Shown: in pieces, positions 8,942 through 17,048 of the stretch
Layout: each line of letters opens with the position of its first letter
Numbering within the stretch: position 1 is the first letter of the stretch
Assembly: GCF_003054195.1 (NCBI RefSeq)
Contig: NZ_QBKP01000008.1
Span: forward strand, 174,697 to 238,696
Origin: Gemmobacter caeni
Lineage (GTDB): Bacteria > Pseudomonadota > Alphaproteobacteria > Rhodobacterales > Rhodobacteraceae
Length of the DNA: 64,000 nucleotides
Direction: 5' to 3'
The notes under the pieces: generated by a model
What the model was told of the DNA's origin: nothing
What the model saw: only the letters and a program-made list of their open reading frames with translations
The model's database searches: none
Position numbers and translations under genes: made by a program

Positions 8942-11261
8942 GGCAGGCGGCTATGCCGAAATCCCGAAGTATCACCTCAGCGCACATCTCGGCGTTTGTG
9001 TCTATCGCCAGGGCACCGAGGTGTTGCGCGTGATGGTTGGCGACAAGGTGGCCCGCAGGCAGCGCATTTCCTCCAACACGCGCCTCGATATCGACCGGCC
9101 AAACCTCTTTGGTGGCATCAAGAAGGAAGGCGGCGTATCGGGGCTGGTGGAGGTCCTGCTGGGTGCTGCCGATCAGGTGATGCCAGAACACCTCGCCCGT
9201 CGCCTCGGCCTGACCAGTGCGACCTGTCCCGGTTTCCGTGGCATCGTCAGCCTGTTTTTCACCGGCCGCGCGAACAGCGCCGAAGACCTCGAAGCCCAGG
9301 AGGGCTACTGGGTCGAACGTGAAGTCGGGAGCGAAGGAAATATCGTGCGGGAGTTCGTGCAGCCTCCCGCCCCCATGGAAGGGGAAACGCTCGGCTTCTA
9401 CTGGGGGTCGAACAATCCCTATTTCAAGCAGCCGGCTGTGCGTGTGCGGGCTATCCCCATCGGCCTGAATCCCTCCATCGCGATGATCAGGCTGCCCGAT
9501 GACAGCAAGGGGCGGCAGCAATACGGGGCGAACCCGGCCCACATGATCTTCGAGTGCCTGATCAACCGGGAGTGGGGAAAAGGCGGCAGCCTCGGGCAAT
9601 TCAATATCGCCTCCTACGAACGCACGGCTCAGACGCTCTACGACGAGGGCTTCGGCCTCGCGATGCTCTGGAAAAGGCAAAGCAAGATCGAGGATTTCAT
9701 CAACGAGGTCATCGACCACATTCAGGCTGTCCATTACGAGGATCCCGAAACCGGGAAGATGACGCTCGATCTGCTGCGCAATGACTACGACCCGGAAAAC
9801 CTGCCACTGATCGACCCGTCGAATGCCGACATGCTCAGCTTCGACCGCAAAGCATGGGGCGAAATCGTCAACGAGGTGACAGTCACCTGGACGAACCCGG
9901 AAACCGAAAAAGAAGAGACGGTCACCGCTCAGGATCTGGCAGCCATCGCCGCGCAGGGCGGGGTGAACAGCACCTCTCCGAACTACCACGGCGTCAGGTC
10001 TCAGGCGCTTGCGCAGAAACTCGCGCAGCGTGATCTGGCGGCGCAGAGCTATCCCATCGCCATTTGCGAGATGGAAGTCATTCTCGGAAACTGGAAGCTC
10101 CGTCCGGGTTCCGTCGTCAGGCTGACGTGGCCGGAACGCGGTCTGAGTGAAGTGCTGATGCGGGTTGGAGATGTGACCCGGGGGTCGTCCATGTCGAAGA
10201 AGGTCAGGGTCAAGATGCAGGAAGACATCTTCGGCCGCAGCCGTTCCGAATACAACGAGCCCGAACCGTCGCTGTGGCAGGATACCACGGTCGATCCGGG
10301 CAACGTTACCACGCTCAAGATCGGCACCGCGCCGATGTTTCTGGCGCACCTCGCACTGGATCGGGCAGACCCGGCCGACGTGCAGTATCCCAGCGCGGTT
10401 GCGGTCGTGCTTCCGGTGCGGCCGACGGCTGATTACACGGGCTACACGCTCTGGTCGACGCGCACCAAGCCGAACGGCTCCATTGTTCCGACGCAGATCG
10501 GCAGCAGAGATTTTCCGGCATCCGCACAGCTCGCTGCCGCACTTCCACAGGTTGCCAGCGGAACCCTGTCGTTCAAGAATTTCTACGGTCCTGCTGTGAC
10601 GCCTGGCGATTTCGTGATCATCGGCACCACTGCCGACAGTTCGCAGGAAATCGCCATGGTGGAATCAATCAGCAGCAGCACCATGACTGTTTCGCGCGGC
10701 ATGATGGACACGGTTCCGCGGGAATGGGCCACCGATACCCGGCTGTTCTTCGTTTCCACGGAAGACGTGTTCTTCGACAGCACGGAGCGCGCAGCCGGCG
10801 AAAGCGTTACCTATCGTCTCGCAACCCGCACCACCGCAGACGAGATGTCGTATGAAGATGCAACAGCGCGCAGCCTGACGCTGACCGATCGCGCCCATCT
10901 GCCGCTGCGGCCGGCGAATGTGAAAGTCAACGGACAGGCGTTCGGCGACTTCAATGCAGCAGGGATGTCGTCGTTCAGCATCACCTGGGCCAACAGGAAT
11001 GCTACCAGCGAAAGTCTGCAGGCTCTGCGCTGGACCGAGAGCACAGTCACACCCGACACCGGGCAAAAGACGCTGGTGAAAATCCTCGACTACAACTTCG
11101 CTGAAATCTGGGTTTCCGAGGAAATCACAGGAACCAGCTACACCCTTCCGGTAGCCCGTTTCGGGGCTTTCAACACAGCATGGGTGCAGGTTGTGTCGAT
11201 CAGGGATGGGGATGAAAGCCTTCAGGGTCATGCGATCCGGTTCATCAACGTCGGTGCCTGA
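8928..11261 (+). CDS. Tail-tip protein, phage-tail_3 / J-like N-terminal part
   Basis: 777 residues. The N-terminal 250 residues (YHLSAHLGVC; YWGSNNPYFKQPAVRVRAIP; then AHMIFECLINREWGKG) match phage-related tail proteins that form the hub above the receptor-binding tip. Residues 290-420 resemble the Phage-tail_3 domain. The C-terminal 300 residues contain beta-rich fibronectin-like segments (STVTPDTGQKT; WVQVVSIRDGDE). It ends the tail module; the lysis cassette begins 72 bases downstream. Confidence 0.75.
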   Translation: MGSSKAGGYAEIPKYHLSAHLGVCVYRQGTEVLRVMVGDKVARRQRISSNTRLDIDRPNLFGGIKKEGGVSGLVEVLLGAADQVMPEHLARRLGLTSATCPGFRGIVSLFFTGRANSAEDLEAQEGYWVEREVGSEGNIVREFVQPPAPMEGETLGFYWGSNNPYFKQPAVRVRAIPIGLNPSIAMIRLPDDSKGRQQYGANPAHMIFECLINREWGKGGSLGQFNIASYERTAQTLYDEGFGLAMLWKRQSKIEDFINEVIDHIQAVHYEDPETGKMTLDLLRNDYDPENLPLIDPSNADMLSFDRKAWGEIVNEVTVTWTNPETEKEETVTAQDLAAIAAQGGVNSTSPNYHGVRSQALAQKLAQRDLAAQSYPIAICEMEVILGNWKLRPGSVVRLTWPERGLSEVLMRVGDVTRGSSMSKKVRVKMQEDIFGRSRSEYNEPEPSLWQDTTVDPGNVTTLKIGTAPMFLAHLALDRADPADVQYPSAVAVVLPVRPTADYTGYTLWSTRTKPNGSIVPTQIGSRDFPASAQLAAALPQVASGTLSFKNFYGPAVTPGDFVIIGTTADSSQEIAMVESISSSTMTVSRGMMDTVPREWATDTRLFFVSTEDVFFDSTERAAGESVTYRLATRTTADEMSYEDATARSLTLTDRAHLPLRPANVKVNGQAFGDFNAAGMSSFSITWANRNATSESLQALRWTESTVTPDTGQKTLVKILDYNFAEIWVSEEITGTSYTLPVARFGAFNTAWVQVVSIRDGDESLQGHAIRFINVGA

Positions 11262-11332
11262 CGCACGTTTTGGTTGACTTTCAACTTTTGATGCGAGATT
11301 CATGCTCCAACGGCAATGTCGGAGGATGCGTC

Positions 11333-12049
11333 ATGCCTGCTATGAATATCGGGTACACTCAACTGATCCTGGACCATGCACACGAAGCGCGGTTCTCGAT
11401 CCCGATGAAAGCCTATGCGCTCGCCACTGCATTCTGGGAAACCAACCGGACCATGCTGCCGGTCGAAGAGGCATATTACCTCGGGGAGCGTGCGGAGGCT
11501 TATCGCAAGAAACTTCGTTATTACCCGTGGCACGGTCGGGGTTTCGCGCAGCTGACGTGGGAGTCAAATTATATCCGGGCCGGGAAAGAACTGGATGTCG
11601 ACCTGATCAGTCGCCCGGAGCGCGCAATGGAACCGGAAATCGCGGCCCGCGTTCTTGTCTGCGGGATGCGCGACGGGTGGTTCACCGGCAAAAAGATGTC
11701 GGACTATTTCACCCGCTTCAGCACCGACTACACCAGTGCCCGCCGCATCATCAATGGCACCGACAGCGCCAAGGCGATCGCAGACATCGCGCTGCAGTAT
11801 GAGCACCAGCTTTCCCCGGAACCGGACTACCCGAACATCCGCCGCGGTTCGGTGGGGGCATCTGTCTCCAAAGCGCAGATCCTGTTGTCGGCCATGGGTT
11901 ACTCGGTCGGCCCGGTCGACGGCATCTTCGGCGCCAGAACCGATGCGGCGACGAGATACTTCCAGCGGTCGGAAGCCTTGAACGCTGATGGCATCATCGG
12001 CCCGCAGACATGGGCTCGCCTTCTTTCCCACGAAACCGGAGACATCTGA
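11333..12049 (+). CDS. Endolysin: GH19-like muramidase/chitinase fold with peptidoglycan-binding domain
   Basis: 238 residues from ATG 11333, chosen over an upstream TTG (11270) because GGAGG lies 7 bases before it. Residues 1-165 resemble the lysozyme-like GH19 family of phage lysins: ATAFWETNRTMLPVEE, then YYPWHGRGFAQLTWESNY, then RRIINGTD. Residues about 170-235 form a peptidoglycan-binding_1 repeat (LSAMGYSVGPVDGIFGARTD, ending DGIIGPQTW). There is no signal peptide, so release depends on the holin gene just downstream. Confidence 0.85.
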   Translation: MPAMNIGYTQLILDHAHEARFSIPMKAYALATAFWETNRTMLPVEEAYYLGERAEAYRKKLRYYPWHGRGFAQLTWESNYIRAGKELDVDLISRPERAMEPEIAARVLVCGMRDGWFTGKKMSDYFTRFSTDYTSARRIINGTDSAKAIADIALQYEHQLSPEPDYPNIRRGSVGASVSKAQILLSAMGYSVGPVDGIFGARTDAATRYFQRSEALNADGIIGPQTWARLLSHETGDI

Positions 12050-12050
12050 G

Positions 12051-12230
12051 ATGCAAACCGAAATCGCACGTCTTGTTCGCCACGGCTGGCCCATGCTCGT
12101 CGGCTATGCCGTTGGTGCCGGCCTCATCCCGTCCGATCTGCAGCAGCCGATCATCGAGGTCGGGCTTGCCGTGGTCAGCCTCGCCGTCTCCCTCTGGGTC
12201 AGCCGCCAGCGCGACGTTGCGCGGTCCTGA
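12051..12230 (+). CDS. Putative holin (Pam3-gp28-like)
   Basis: 59 residues beginning at ATG 12051, one base after the endolysin stop. Two hydrophobic stretches (residues 12-27 and 35-50), a charged N-terminus and a basic C-terminus (SRQRDVARS) fit a small class II holin. The sequence resembles the Pam3-gp28 family found in Rhodobacterales phages (from memory). It would form the membrane lesion that lets the endolysin reach peptidoglycan. Confidence 0.65.
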   Translation: MQTEIARLVRHGWPMLVGYAVGAGLIPSDLQQPIIEVGLAVVSLAVSLWVSRQRDVARS

Positions 12231-12264
12231 GTCCGAAGGCGTCTGATCTATGCAGGGGACAGTA

Positions 12265-12633
12265 ATGCCGCTCAACGAAAACGACAGGGCCGAGCTGGCG
12301 GTTCTGAACGTCATCGCGGAGTCGATGAAGACGATGAGCGGCCTCTTGCAGGCCCAGACCGAAGAACTCAAGGGCCTCGCCAGCAAGGTTGACGACGTGC
12401 AGGCCCGCGTCATTCGTCTCGAAGAGGCGAAGCATGGTCGAGATATCGAGCGCCTGATGCGGCAGGACGAAGATTTCCGTGCCAGGATACAGGCGCTCGA
12501 ACTCGCAAACGCAACGCTTCACGGGCAAATCGGCGGTGTGAGCGGATCAGCGAACTGGGTCTATCGCCTTGGGCCTTGGGCTTTTGCCGTTGCCATGGCG
12601 GTGTTCCTCTTCTTCGAGAAACGTGGGGGTTAG
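12265..12633 (+). CDS. Coiled-coil membrane-anchored lysis-region protein
   Basis: 122 residues from ATG 12265 (GGGGAC 5 bases upstream; an in-frame ATG at 12250 is less well placed). Residues 20-85 are charged and heptad-like, and residues 100-118 are a membrane helix near the C-terminus. Position after lysin and holin suggests a spanin-, Rz- or XhlA-like lysis accessory. No cysteine or lipobox is visible, so spanin identity is unproven. It overlaps the 3' end of the convergent leftward operon by 4 bases. Confidence 0.55.
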   Translation: MPLNENDRAELAVLNVIAESMKTMSGLLQAQTEELKGLASKVDDVQARVIRLEEAKHGRDIERLMRQDEDFRARIQALELANATLHGQIGGVSGSANWVYRLGPWAFAVAMAVFLFFEKRGG

Positions 12634-12908
12634 GCTGCAGGATAACGCAGCCCGACTGCCTTCATGGCAATCGCCGTCAGGAAACCGATCTCCACAGCCC
12701 CGGTTTTAGCGGGCATCGCTTTGACGATGTGGGCGAAGACCGTAGGGTTGCCGGTTTCCTCCATGAACTTCACCAGATCGGCGGCATAGGCGTTCCCGGT
12801 CGCGCAATCCTTCTGGTAGTCGCCGGTTACTTCCGGCGCCCAGATGTGGAGTTCTTTTCCGTTCGTCTTCACGAAAGGCAGATCAGATATTTTTCGCATC
12901 TTTTTCAT
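12630..12908 (-). CDS. Unknown small phage protein at end of leftward operon
   Basis: 92 residues, no recognised domain. The ATG overlaps the methyltransferase stop in an ATGA arrangement, so translation is coupled. The sequence KMRKISDLPFVKTNGKELHIW followed by a helical region looks like a soluble cytoplasmic protein. It is the last gene of the leftward set and converges on the lysis cassette. Confidence 0.55.
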   Translation of the reverse strand: MKKMRKISDLPFVKTNGKELHIWAPEVTGDYQKDCATGNAYAADLVKFMEETGNPTVFAHIVKAMPAKTGAVEIGFLTAIAMKAVGLRYPAA

Positions 12909-13558
12909 CCAAGCAATTGAGAAAGTTCGGGTATGTCGAAAGACAACCTTGACATTTCTCTGGCGGAAGGGCGTCGAATTGGTTCGAATCGTGTTTCGGT
13001 TTCACCTTTTCGCCAAACCATCCAGCTCACATCCATCAGAGGACTGGTTCCGCGTTCCAATTCAAGAAAAGCCGGACGCCATGTGAGAGGTAAAACCCAA
13101 GATGGAGGGTGCCTCTCGAAAAGATGTATTCTGGATTTCGCGTGCCAGTACTGGCTCTTTAAAAGCATTGCCACATTATCGGTGAAACTCAGCGCCTTTT
13201 CTATGAAGGCTGCTGCCACGTCGAAGGGCGGATTTGTGATGATCCAGTCTGGTGAGTAGGTGGTGGCCACCCTTGGAACGCATTTCAGAAAATTCACACC
13301 ACCTCGACCGAAGCCACTATCTTCGCGCAGATCAGAAGCCAGAACATTGCTCTCTCCGACGTACTCCATAAGCACGCGGCTCATGGCTCCGTCTCCGCAG
13401 GCAGGCTCCCATACCTTCGTGCCGTAGGCTAAATTCAGCCATCGCAGCAGGGCAACAGTCACGTCAGGTGGGGTAGGGTAAAAATCTGCTGCTTTTCTTT
13501 TGTGAATCTTCTGAGATCGCACAACAGCAGATGCGTAAGTGTGGTCGTCGGGATTCAC
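12905..13558 (-). CDS. Phage DNA adenine-N6 methyltransferase-like protein
   Basis: 217 residues, GTG start overlapping the upstream stop. Residues about 23-60 contain FYPTPPDVTVALLRWL and the SAM-binding motif WEPACGDGAMS; residues about 105-112 contain the catalytic WIITNPPFD (NPPF, amino-methyltransferase motif IV). Short single-domain enzymes of this type are common in phages and methylate phage DNA to evade restriction. Target sequence cannot be read from the protein. It ends ELSQLLG, where the codons also carry the next gene's coupling site. Confidence 0.75.
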   Translation of the reverse strand: MNPDDHTYASAVVRSQKIHKRKAADFYPTPPDVTVALLRWLNLAYGTKVWEPACGDGAMSRVLMEYVGESNVLASDLREDSGFGRGGVNFLKCVPRVATTYSPDWIITNPPFDVAAAFIEKALSFTDNVAMLLKSQYWHAKSRIHLFERHPPSWVLPLTWRPAFLELERGTSPLMDVSWMVWRKGETETRFEPIRRPSAREMSRLSFDIPELSQLLG

Positions 13559-13848
13559 TCCAGCACCCCGAGCAATTTCGTCTTGTTGTCGCCTTCGAGC
13601 AGCTTGGCACCAGCAACCGTGCCGTCACAAAGGCGGCCGAGGGCATCCCGCCTCAGCTCGCCGTCATAGCTGATCTCGTCGAGGCGACACTTGGAGACCG
13701 TGGTCGAACCATCGTGATACAGCCGAACGAAGCCGCCCCCGTCCTTGGCGTAAAAGTAGCCATTCCGAACGTAGAGCGGGCACTGACGATAGACCCCGTT
13801 CTTCACGATGACGGCGACTTCGCCTTCGACTTCCTTGAACATGCCCAT
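13555..13848 (-). CDS. Unknown phage protein
   Basis: 97 residues, beta-rich (VAVIVKNGVYRQCPLYVRNGYFYAK, then GGFVRLYHDGSTTV). First gene downstream of the promoter-like sequence at 13876-13922. Codon use and the GTGA overlap with the methyltransferase support it as a real gene. No family recognised. Confidence 0.55.
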   Translation of the reverse strand: MGMFKEVEGEVAVIVKNGVYRQCPLYVRNGYFYAKDGGGFVRLYHDGSTTVSKCRLDEISYDGELRRDALGRLCDGTVAGAKLLEGDNKTKLLGVLE

Positions 13849-13875
13849 GCTGATCTCCGCGTGAATCGGACTAGA

Positions 13876-13922
13876 CGACTTTACCGGATGAAAGATTGAT
13901 AATCAATCTTTGCGTGATTTTG
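13876..13922 (-). promoter_or_regulatory. Leftward promoter with shared CAAAATCACG operator-like motif
   Basis: Reading the minus strand from 13922: CAAAATCACG, six bases, then TTGATT (-35 like), 17 bases, then TAAAGT (-10 like). The next gene starts 28 bases beyond the -10. The same 10-mer followed by TTGA appears at 22412, 26041 and 32181. Confidence 0.5.
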
Positions 13923-13936
13923 TATCCGACAAAACG

Positions 13937-14236
13937 TCACTGCTTCAGTCGGACAGGCCCCTCACTGCCGAGCGCTTCGGCGGCGATGCGCCCGATGCGT
14001 TTCACGGTTCCGTTCGGCGCCCGGCCAGAAGAAGCGATGCCAGAAATCTCGACGAGAGCCTGCCTGAGGCTGCGAGACTTCATCACCGCAGTCTCTGCTA
14101 TATGGATACGCGACTTCATCAGCGCCCGAGCATCGCGGCTGGCAGTCAGCGCATCCTGTGCGCTGTTGAGGTTATAGCGCAGAATTTCCAATTCGCCGCG
14201 GGTCAGCCAATTGGCCAGTTTGTAACGGAGGTTCAT
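13937..14236 (-). CDS. Unknown helical phage protein
   Basis: 99 residues, mostly helical and basic (LANWLTRGELEILRYNLNSAQDALTASRDARALM). Its ATG overlaps the thyX stop codon (ATGA). No recognised domain. An 88-base gap to the next gene holds the promoter-like site at 13876-13922. Confidence 0.5.
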   Translation of the reverse strand: MNLRYKLANWLTRGELEILRYNLNSAQDALTASRDARALMKSRIHIAETAVMKSRSLRQALVEISGIASSGRAPNGTVKRIGRIAAEALGSEGPVRLKQ

Positions 14237-15126
14237 TTCGTCACCATCATATCGGGATTGGATTCAAGGAGGACGCGGTGCTGCGCCCATCCGACGAAGT
14301 TCGCAGAACGGATGTTTCTGTCTTTGATCGCCATGCCCTGATGCTCGAACGGGCTCATGTGGCGGGCTTCCAGCAGCCGCTTCGCCAGCGCCAGATCCTT
14401 CTCGATGTCGGGGTCTGTGCCATCGTGGTTCAGATAGCTTACGCGAGCGCAGCGGGCGGCGCTGATCATTGCCCACTTCGCCCAGACCTCTTTGCCGGGC
14501 ATATTGCCGACATCTGCAAAGGACTCTTTCAGCGTGACGTAAGGCAGGTGGTTGGGCACACGGTGCGGGTTCGACTTAGCAATCGCATCCCGTATCGCCT
14601 CGGCCAGTGCCCGCATCGTGGGATCGGCGTCGGGATGGCAGCGCAGCGCGAAGAAGTTGTCCCACTCGGTCGCGGTGACGACGACGCTGATGTGGGCGAA
14701 TGGTTCGAGCAGCCGGTTGACGATCTGCTTGTGGTAGCCTGCCTTGGCAAAAGCGCTGGCGACCTCTACGGCACGGTTGCGAGCGCTGCACCATGCCAGT
14801 TCCCGTGTAAGTGTCTGGTCAAAAGGTTCTCCGAAGCTGTTGACTTCGGGAACATCCACCAGTTCGCGGCATTCCTCGCCAGCCTGCATCCCCGGCTTGT
14901 TGCTGCCCCACGCCACGGGCATCGCGGGATCGTCAATCACGTCCTGGATCATGCGTTCGATCGGGATAGCGCGGCTGCTGCTGGCGTTCCGGCTGAACAC
15001 CCGATGCGTCATAAACTCGGAATGGATAAAGCGGGGATACCGCAGTTGCAGGGTGATCAGATCAGGGACGCCCTCGGCGCGGCTGTGAGCGATAACTTTG
15101 GCGGTGATGGTCATTTTGGGTTCCAT
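14233..15126 (-). CDS. thyX: FAD-dependent thymidylate synthase
   Basis: 297 residues (an in-frame ATG at 15114 has a better-placed GGAA and could be the true start). ThyX makes dTMP from dUMP using methylenetetrahydrofolate and reduced flavin. The signature region is MTHRVFSRNASSSRAIP near residue 40, corresponding to the RHRxxxxxxxS motif; later blocks include YHKQIVNRLLEPFAHISVV and ARVSYLN. Together with dCMP deaminase (39229) it would feed dTTP pools during phage replication. The length suits the larger phage ThyX branch. Confidence 0.85.
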   Translation of the reverse strand: MEPKMTITAKVIAHSRAEGVPDLITLQLRYPRFIHSEFMTHRVFSRNASSSRAIPIERMIQDVIDDPAMPVAWGSNKPGMQAGEECRELVDVPEVNSFGEPFDQTLTRELAWCSARNRAVEVASAFAKAGYHKQIVNRLLEPFAHISVVVTATEWDNFFALRCHPDADPTMRALAEAIRDAIAKSNPHRVPNHLPYVTLKESFADVGNMPGKEVWAKWAMISAARCARVSYLNHDGTDPDIEKDLALAKRLLEARHMSPFEHQGMAIKDRNIRSANFVGWAQHRVLLESNPDMMVTK

Positions 15127-15155
15127 TCAAAGAAGGACGGATGTCTGGGTACGAT

Positions 15156-15284
15156 TTACATGTATATCAGGGTGACGTTCAGTATCAGCAGAACGAACAG
15201 GAAAACGACAAACCCGATTGCGATTGAGGTGATGAACCCTGCCCAGGTGCCGTTTTTGGGTACAGTGTCAGGGGGAGTAGGCAT
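15156..15284 (-). CDS. Small single-pass membrane protein (42 aa)
   Basis: Read directly from the sequence: ATG at 15284, TAA at 15158-15156. The product starts MPTPPDTVPKNGTW and then has one strongly hydrophobic helix of about 24 residues ending VTLIYM. It starts 6 bases after the stop of the zinc-finger gene and precedes thyX in the same direction, so it fits the operon. Short length is the main doubt. Confidence 0.45.
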   Translation of the reverse strand: MPTPPDTVPKNGTWAGFITSIAIGFVVFLFVLLILNVTLIYM

Positions 15285-15290
15285 GACTGG

Positions 15291-15536
15291 TTATCTCTGC
15301 CCCCAGTCGTTCAAAGTGGGCGAGAAAACCGCAGGCCAGAGATGCGGGTTTTGTTCCAGCGTTTCTGCTGCGCATTCGCACTTTGATCGGCAGTGCTTGA
15401 CCGAGAACATTTTACCGTCCACGGTCCCGGTGCTTATGAAGTAGCCCTCACCCCGGCTGATACGACCGCCGCAGAGCCAGCAGGTATGATCCTTCGCCGC
15501 GCGCCGCCATTGATGGCCGAATATTTGAAGGTTCAT
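15291..15536 (-). CDS. Small zinc-finger-like protein
   Basis: 81 residues from ATG 15536, which overlaps the upstream stop (TAATG); a longer frame start at 15683 lies inside the upstream gene and is rejected. Contains CWLCGGRISRGEGYF and HCRSKCEC, a CxxC plus C/H set that would bind one zinc. Unknown role in the phage early operon. Confidence 0.55.
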   Translation of the reverse strand: MNLQIFGHQWRRAAKDHTCWLCGGRISRGEGYFISTGTVDGKMFSVKHCRSKCECAAETLEQNPHLWPAVFSPTLNDWGQR

Positions 15537-15982
15537 TACGCCAGACCTCCGACAAAGACAAAGCGTGACCCAAAGCCCATTTCTTCGACGCTGCGGGCAA
15601 ACTTGACCTTGCTCGTGTTGACCTTGACCGTAGCGTAAGTCCCAGCGGTCCCCCGATATTCTGCCGGGCAGTATACGATGCAAACCGCCATGTCAGATTC
15701 GCGGAAGTGGACGCCAACGATGTCATAGAGCCCACCACTCCTGACGTGCTGAATGGTTTTGCCACACCACTGTTCGCTCGCTTCCTTTAGAATGGCGGCG
15801 AGTTCGTCGTAGCTTTTGCGTTCTTTGCTCACTTCTTTCACCCCTTGAGTTTTGTATTTGCCGGAAACGAGTTCGAAAATGGCATGCCCGACGATAACCG
15901 AGATCACGACGGCAATAAGGATTACCGTGGGCCACGGATTGTGAACCATTTCGGAGATCGGCTCAGCTAAGAAGAACCTCAT
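15536..15982 (-). CDS. Membrane-anchored protein with DUF1653-like C-terminus
   Basis: 148 residues. Residues 15-37 are a membrane helix (TVILIAVVISVIVGHAIFEL). The C-terminal half has CGKTIQHVRSGGLYDIVG and AVCIVYCPAEYRG, which resembles the DUF1653 fold (short beta domain with GxYxV motif). Starts within the stop of the previous gene. A membrane-facing superinfection or sensing role is possible but not shown. Confidence 0.5.
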   Translation of the reverse strand: MRFFLAEPISEMVHNPWPTVILIAVVISVIVGHAIFELVSGKYKTQGVKEVSKERKSYDELAAILKEASEQWCGKTIQHVRSGGLYDIVGVHFRESDMAVCIVYCPAEYRGTAGTYATVKVNTSKVKFARSVEEMGFGSRFVFVGGLA

Positions 15983-16251
15983 CCGAGCAATCCTCCCAGA
16001 TCCCCGGCATCAGCATCAGGTGGAGATGGTTCCGGTTCCTTGATCGACACATTGAAGTTGCGCAGCGCGTCGCGGATTGCTTCTTCAGTGGTGTCCCCGC
16101 GGCCCTTGAAAGCGTGAAACGCACCGTGGTCGAGATGCACCTGACACATGCGCTTTTCGCCACCGAGGTTCACCATCACCGACCGGCCGATCAGCACCGT
16201 GGCGATCTTGCCTTCGTCAATCAGGCGTTCGAGTTCGGAAAGAAGAGTCAT
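15979..16251 (-). CDS. Unknown phage protein ending DLGGLLG
   Basis: 90 residues. N-terminal helical segment (LLSELERLIDEGKIATVLIG) and a central beta region. ATG overlaps the upstream stop. Its last codons (DLGGLLG) contain GGGAGG about 9 bases before the next ATG, so the C-terminal peptide doubles as the ribosome binding site of the following gene. Confidence 0.55.
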   Translation of the reverse strand: MTLLSELERLIDEGKIATVLIGRSVMVNLGGEKRMCQVHLDHGAFHAFKGRGDTTEEAIRDALRNFNVSIKEPEPSPPDADAGDLGGLLG

Positions 16252-16478
16252 CCCAGCAGACCTCCAAGGTCATCGTCACGGGGCTCATCCTGAATGCCGA
16301 AGAAAGAACGGAGCCCCGCCTCGATCGTCGGAAATTGCTGGTCGTAAGGCTTCTGCCAGGCCATCTCGCTGATGCGGAAGTTCATCACCCAGCCGCCGCG
16401 CTGCCCGGGGCGAATGGATACGACCTGAGTTCCCCGCTTCAGCATTTCGGCTTCGACGCGCAGCAGGAAGTCGTTCAT
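16248..16478 (-). CDS. Unknown phage protein ending DLGGLLG
   Basis: 76 residues, soluble, beta-rich centre (VVSIRPGQRGGWVMNFRISE). Resembles its two neighbours in size, orientation and coupling: ATGA overlap at both ends and a C-terminal DDDLGGLLG whose codons encode GGAGGT 8 bases before the next start. The three genes may be distant paralogues. Confidence 0.55.
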   Translation of the reverse strand: MNDFLLRVEAEMLKRGTQVVSIRPGQRGGWVMNFRISEMAWQKPYDQQFPTIEAGLRSFFGIQDEPRDDDLGGLLG

Positions 16479-16729
16479 CCGAGCATCCTCAGAAGATCGG
16501 CTTCAGAGTAGGCTTTCCGCTTCGGGAAGTCTTTCGCCTTTTCGCAAGCGGAGGCGAACGCGGCTTGAAGGGTAGGGCAGGGATCTCCGGTCACAACCCA
16601 CGCACCGCTTCGCACGGTCACCTGCCAGCCGGTGCCCAGATACTCCGGGCCGCAGATCGTGACGTGGCAGAACTGCTGTTCAGCTACGGCATCTGCGAAC
16701 TGGCTGAGGGTTTCGATGGTGGCGGCCAT
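16475..16729 (-). CDS. Unknown phage protein ending DLLRMLG
   Basis: 84 residues from ATG 16729 with GAGGGA directly upstream; a longer frame (start 16786) overlaps the previous gene. Sequence ATIETLSQFADAVAEQQF, then VTVRSGAWVVTGD, resembles the two following genes in layout: N-terminal helix, beta centre, C-terminal LLxxLG. Function unknown. Confidence 0.55.
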   Translation of the reverse strand: MAATIETLSQFADAVAEQQFCHVTICGPEYLGTGWQVTVRSGAWVVTGDPCPTLQAAFASACEKAKDFPKRKAYSEADLLRMLG

Positions 16730-16736
16730 CTTTCCC

Positions 16737-17048
16737 TCACAGTTCGTCGGGTTCGTCGAGATCGTCCGGTTCACCCACAGCGTCAAGGCTGTCGAGATCT
16801 TCGGGTTCTTCTGCCATGAGCGCCGGCTGAACAGCTTCGCTCATGGTTTCGAGGATCAGCCGGTTACCGGCGTCGATCATCAGGCCGGTCTCGGTCGTCT
16901 TGCCGGTCGGAAACATCACGTCGAGCGTTTCGAGAAGGGACTTCTTCTGAACGGTGACAAGGCCGCGCGCCGGGCCGCCATAGTTCATATAGACTTTCGG
17001 ATTCCCGTCCATGCTACGGATGTGGGCTTTCAATTCTCCGAGTTTCAC
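16737..17048 (-). CDS. Unknown phage protein with acidic C-terminus
   Basis: 103 residues. N-terminal KLGELKAHIRSMDGNPKVYMNYGG is a recurring opening in small phage proteins of this size. The last 25 residues are rich in Asp and Glu and end DEPDEL. The start overlaps the exonuclease stop (ATGA). Confidence 0.55.
   Translation of the reverse strand: MKLGELKAHIRSMDGNPKVYMNYGGPARGLVTVQKKSLLETLDVMFPTGKTTETGLMIDAGNRLILETMSEAVQPALMAEEPEDLDSLDAVGEPDDLDEPDEL

Noticed and set aside
8892..10349. 485-codon minus-strand ORF
   Set aside because: Antisense to the recognised tail-tip protein gene.
14278..15444. 388-codon plus-strand ORF
   Set aside because: Antisense to thyX and two small genes with overlapping starts and stops.
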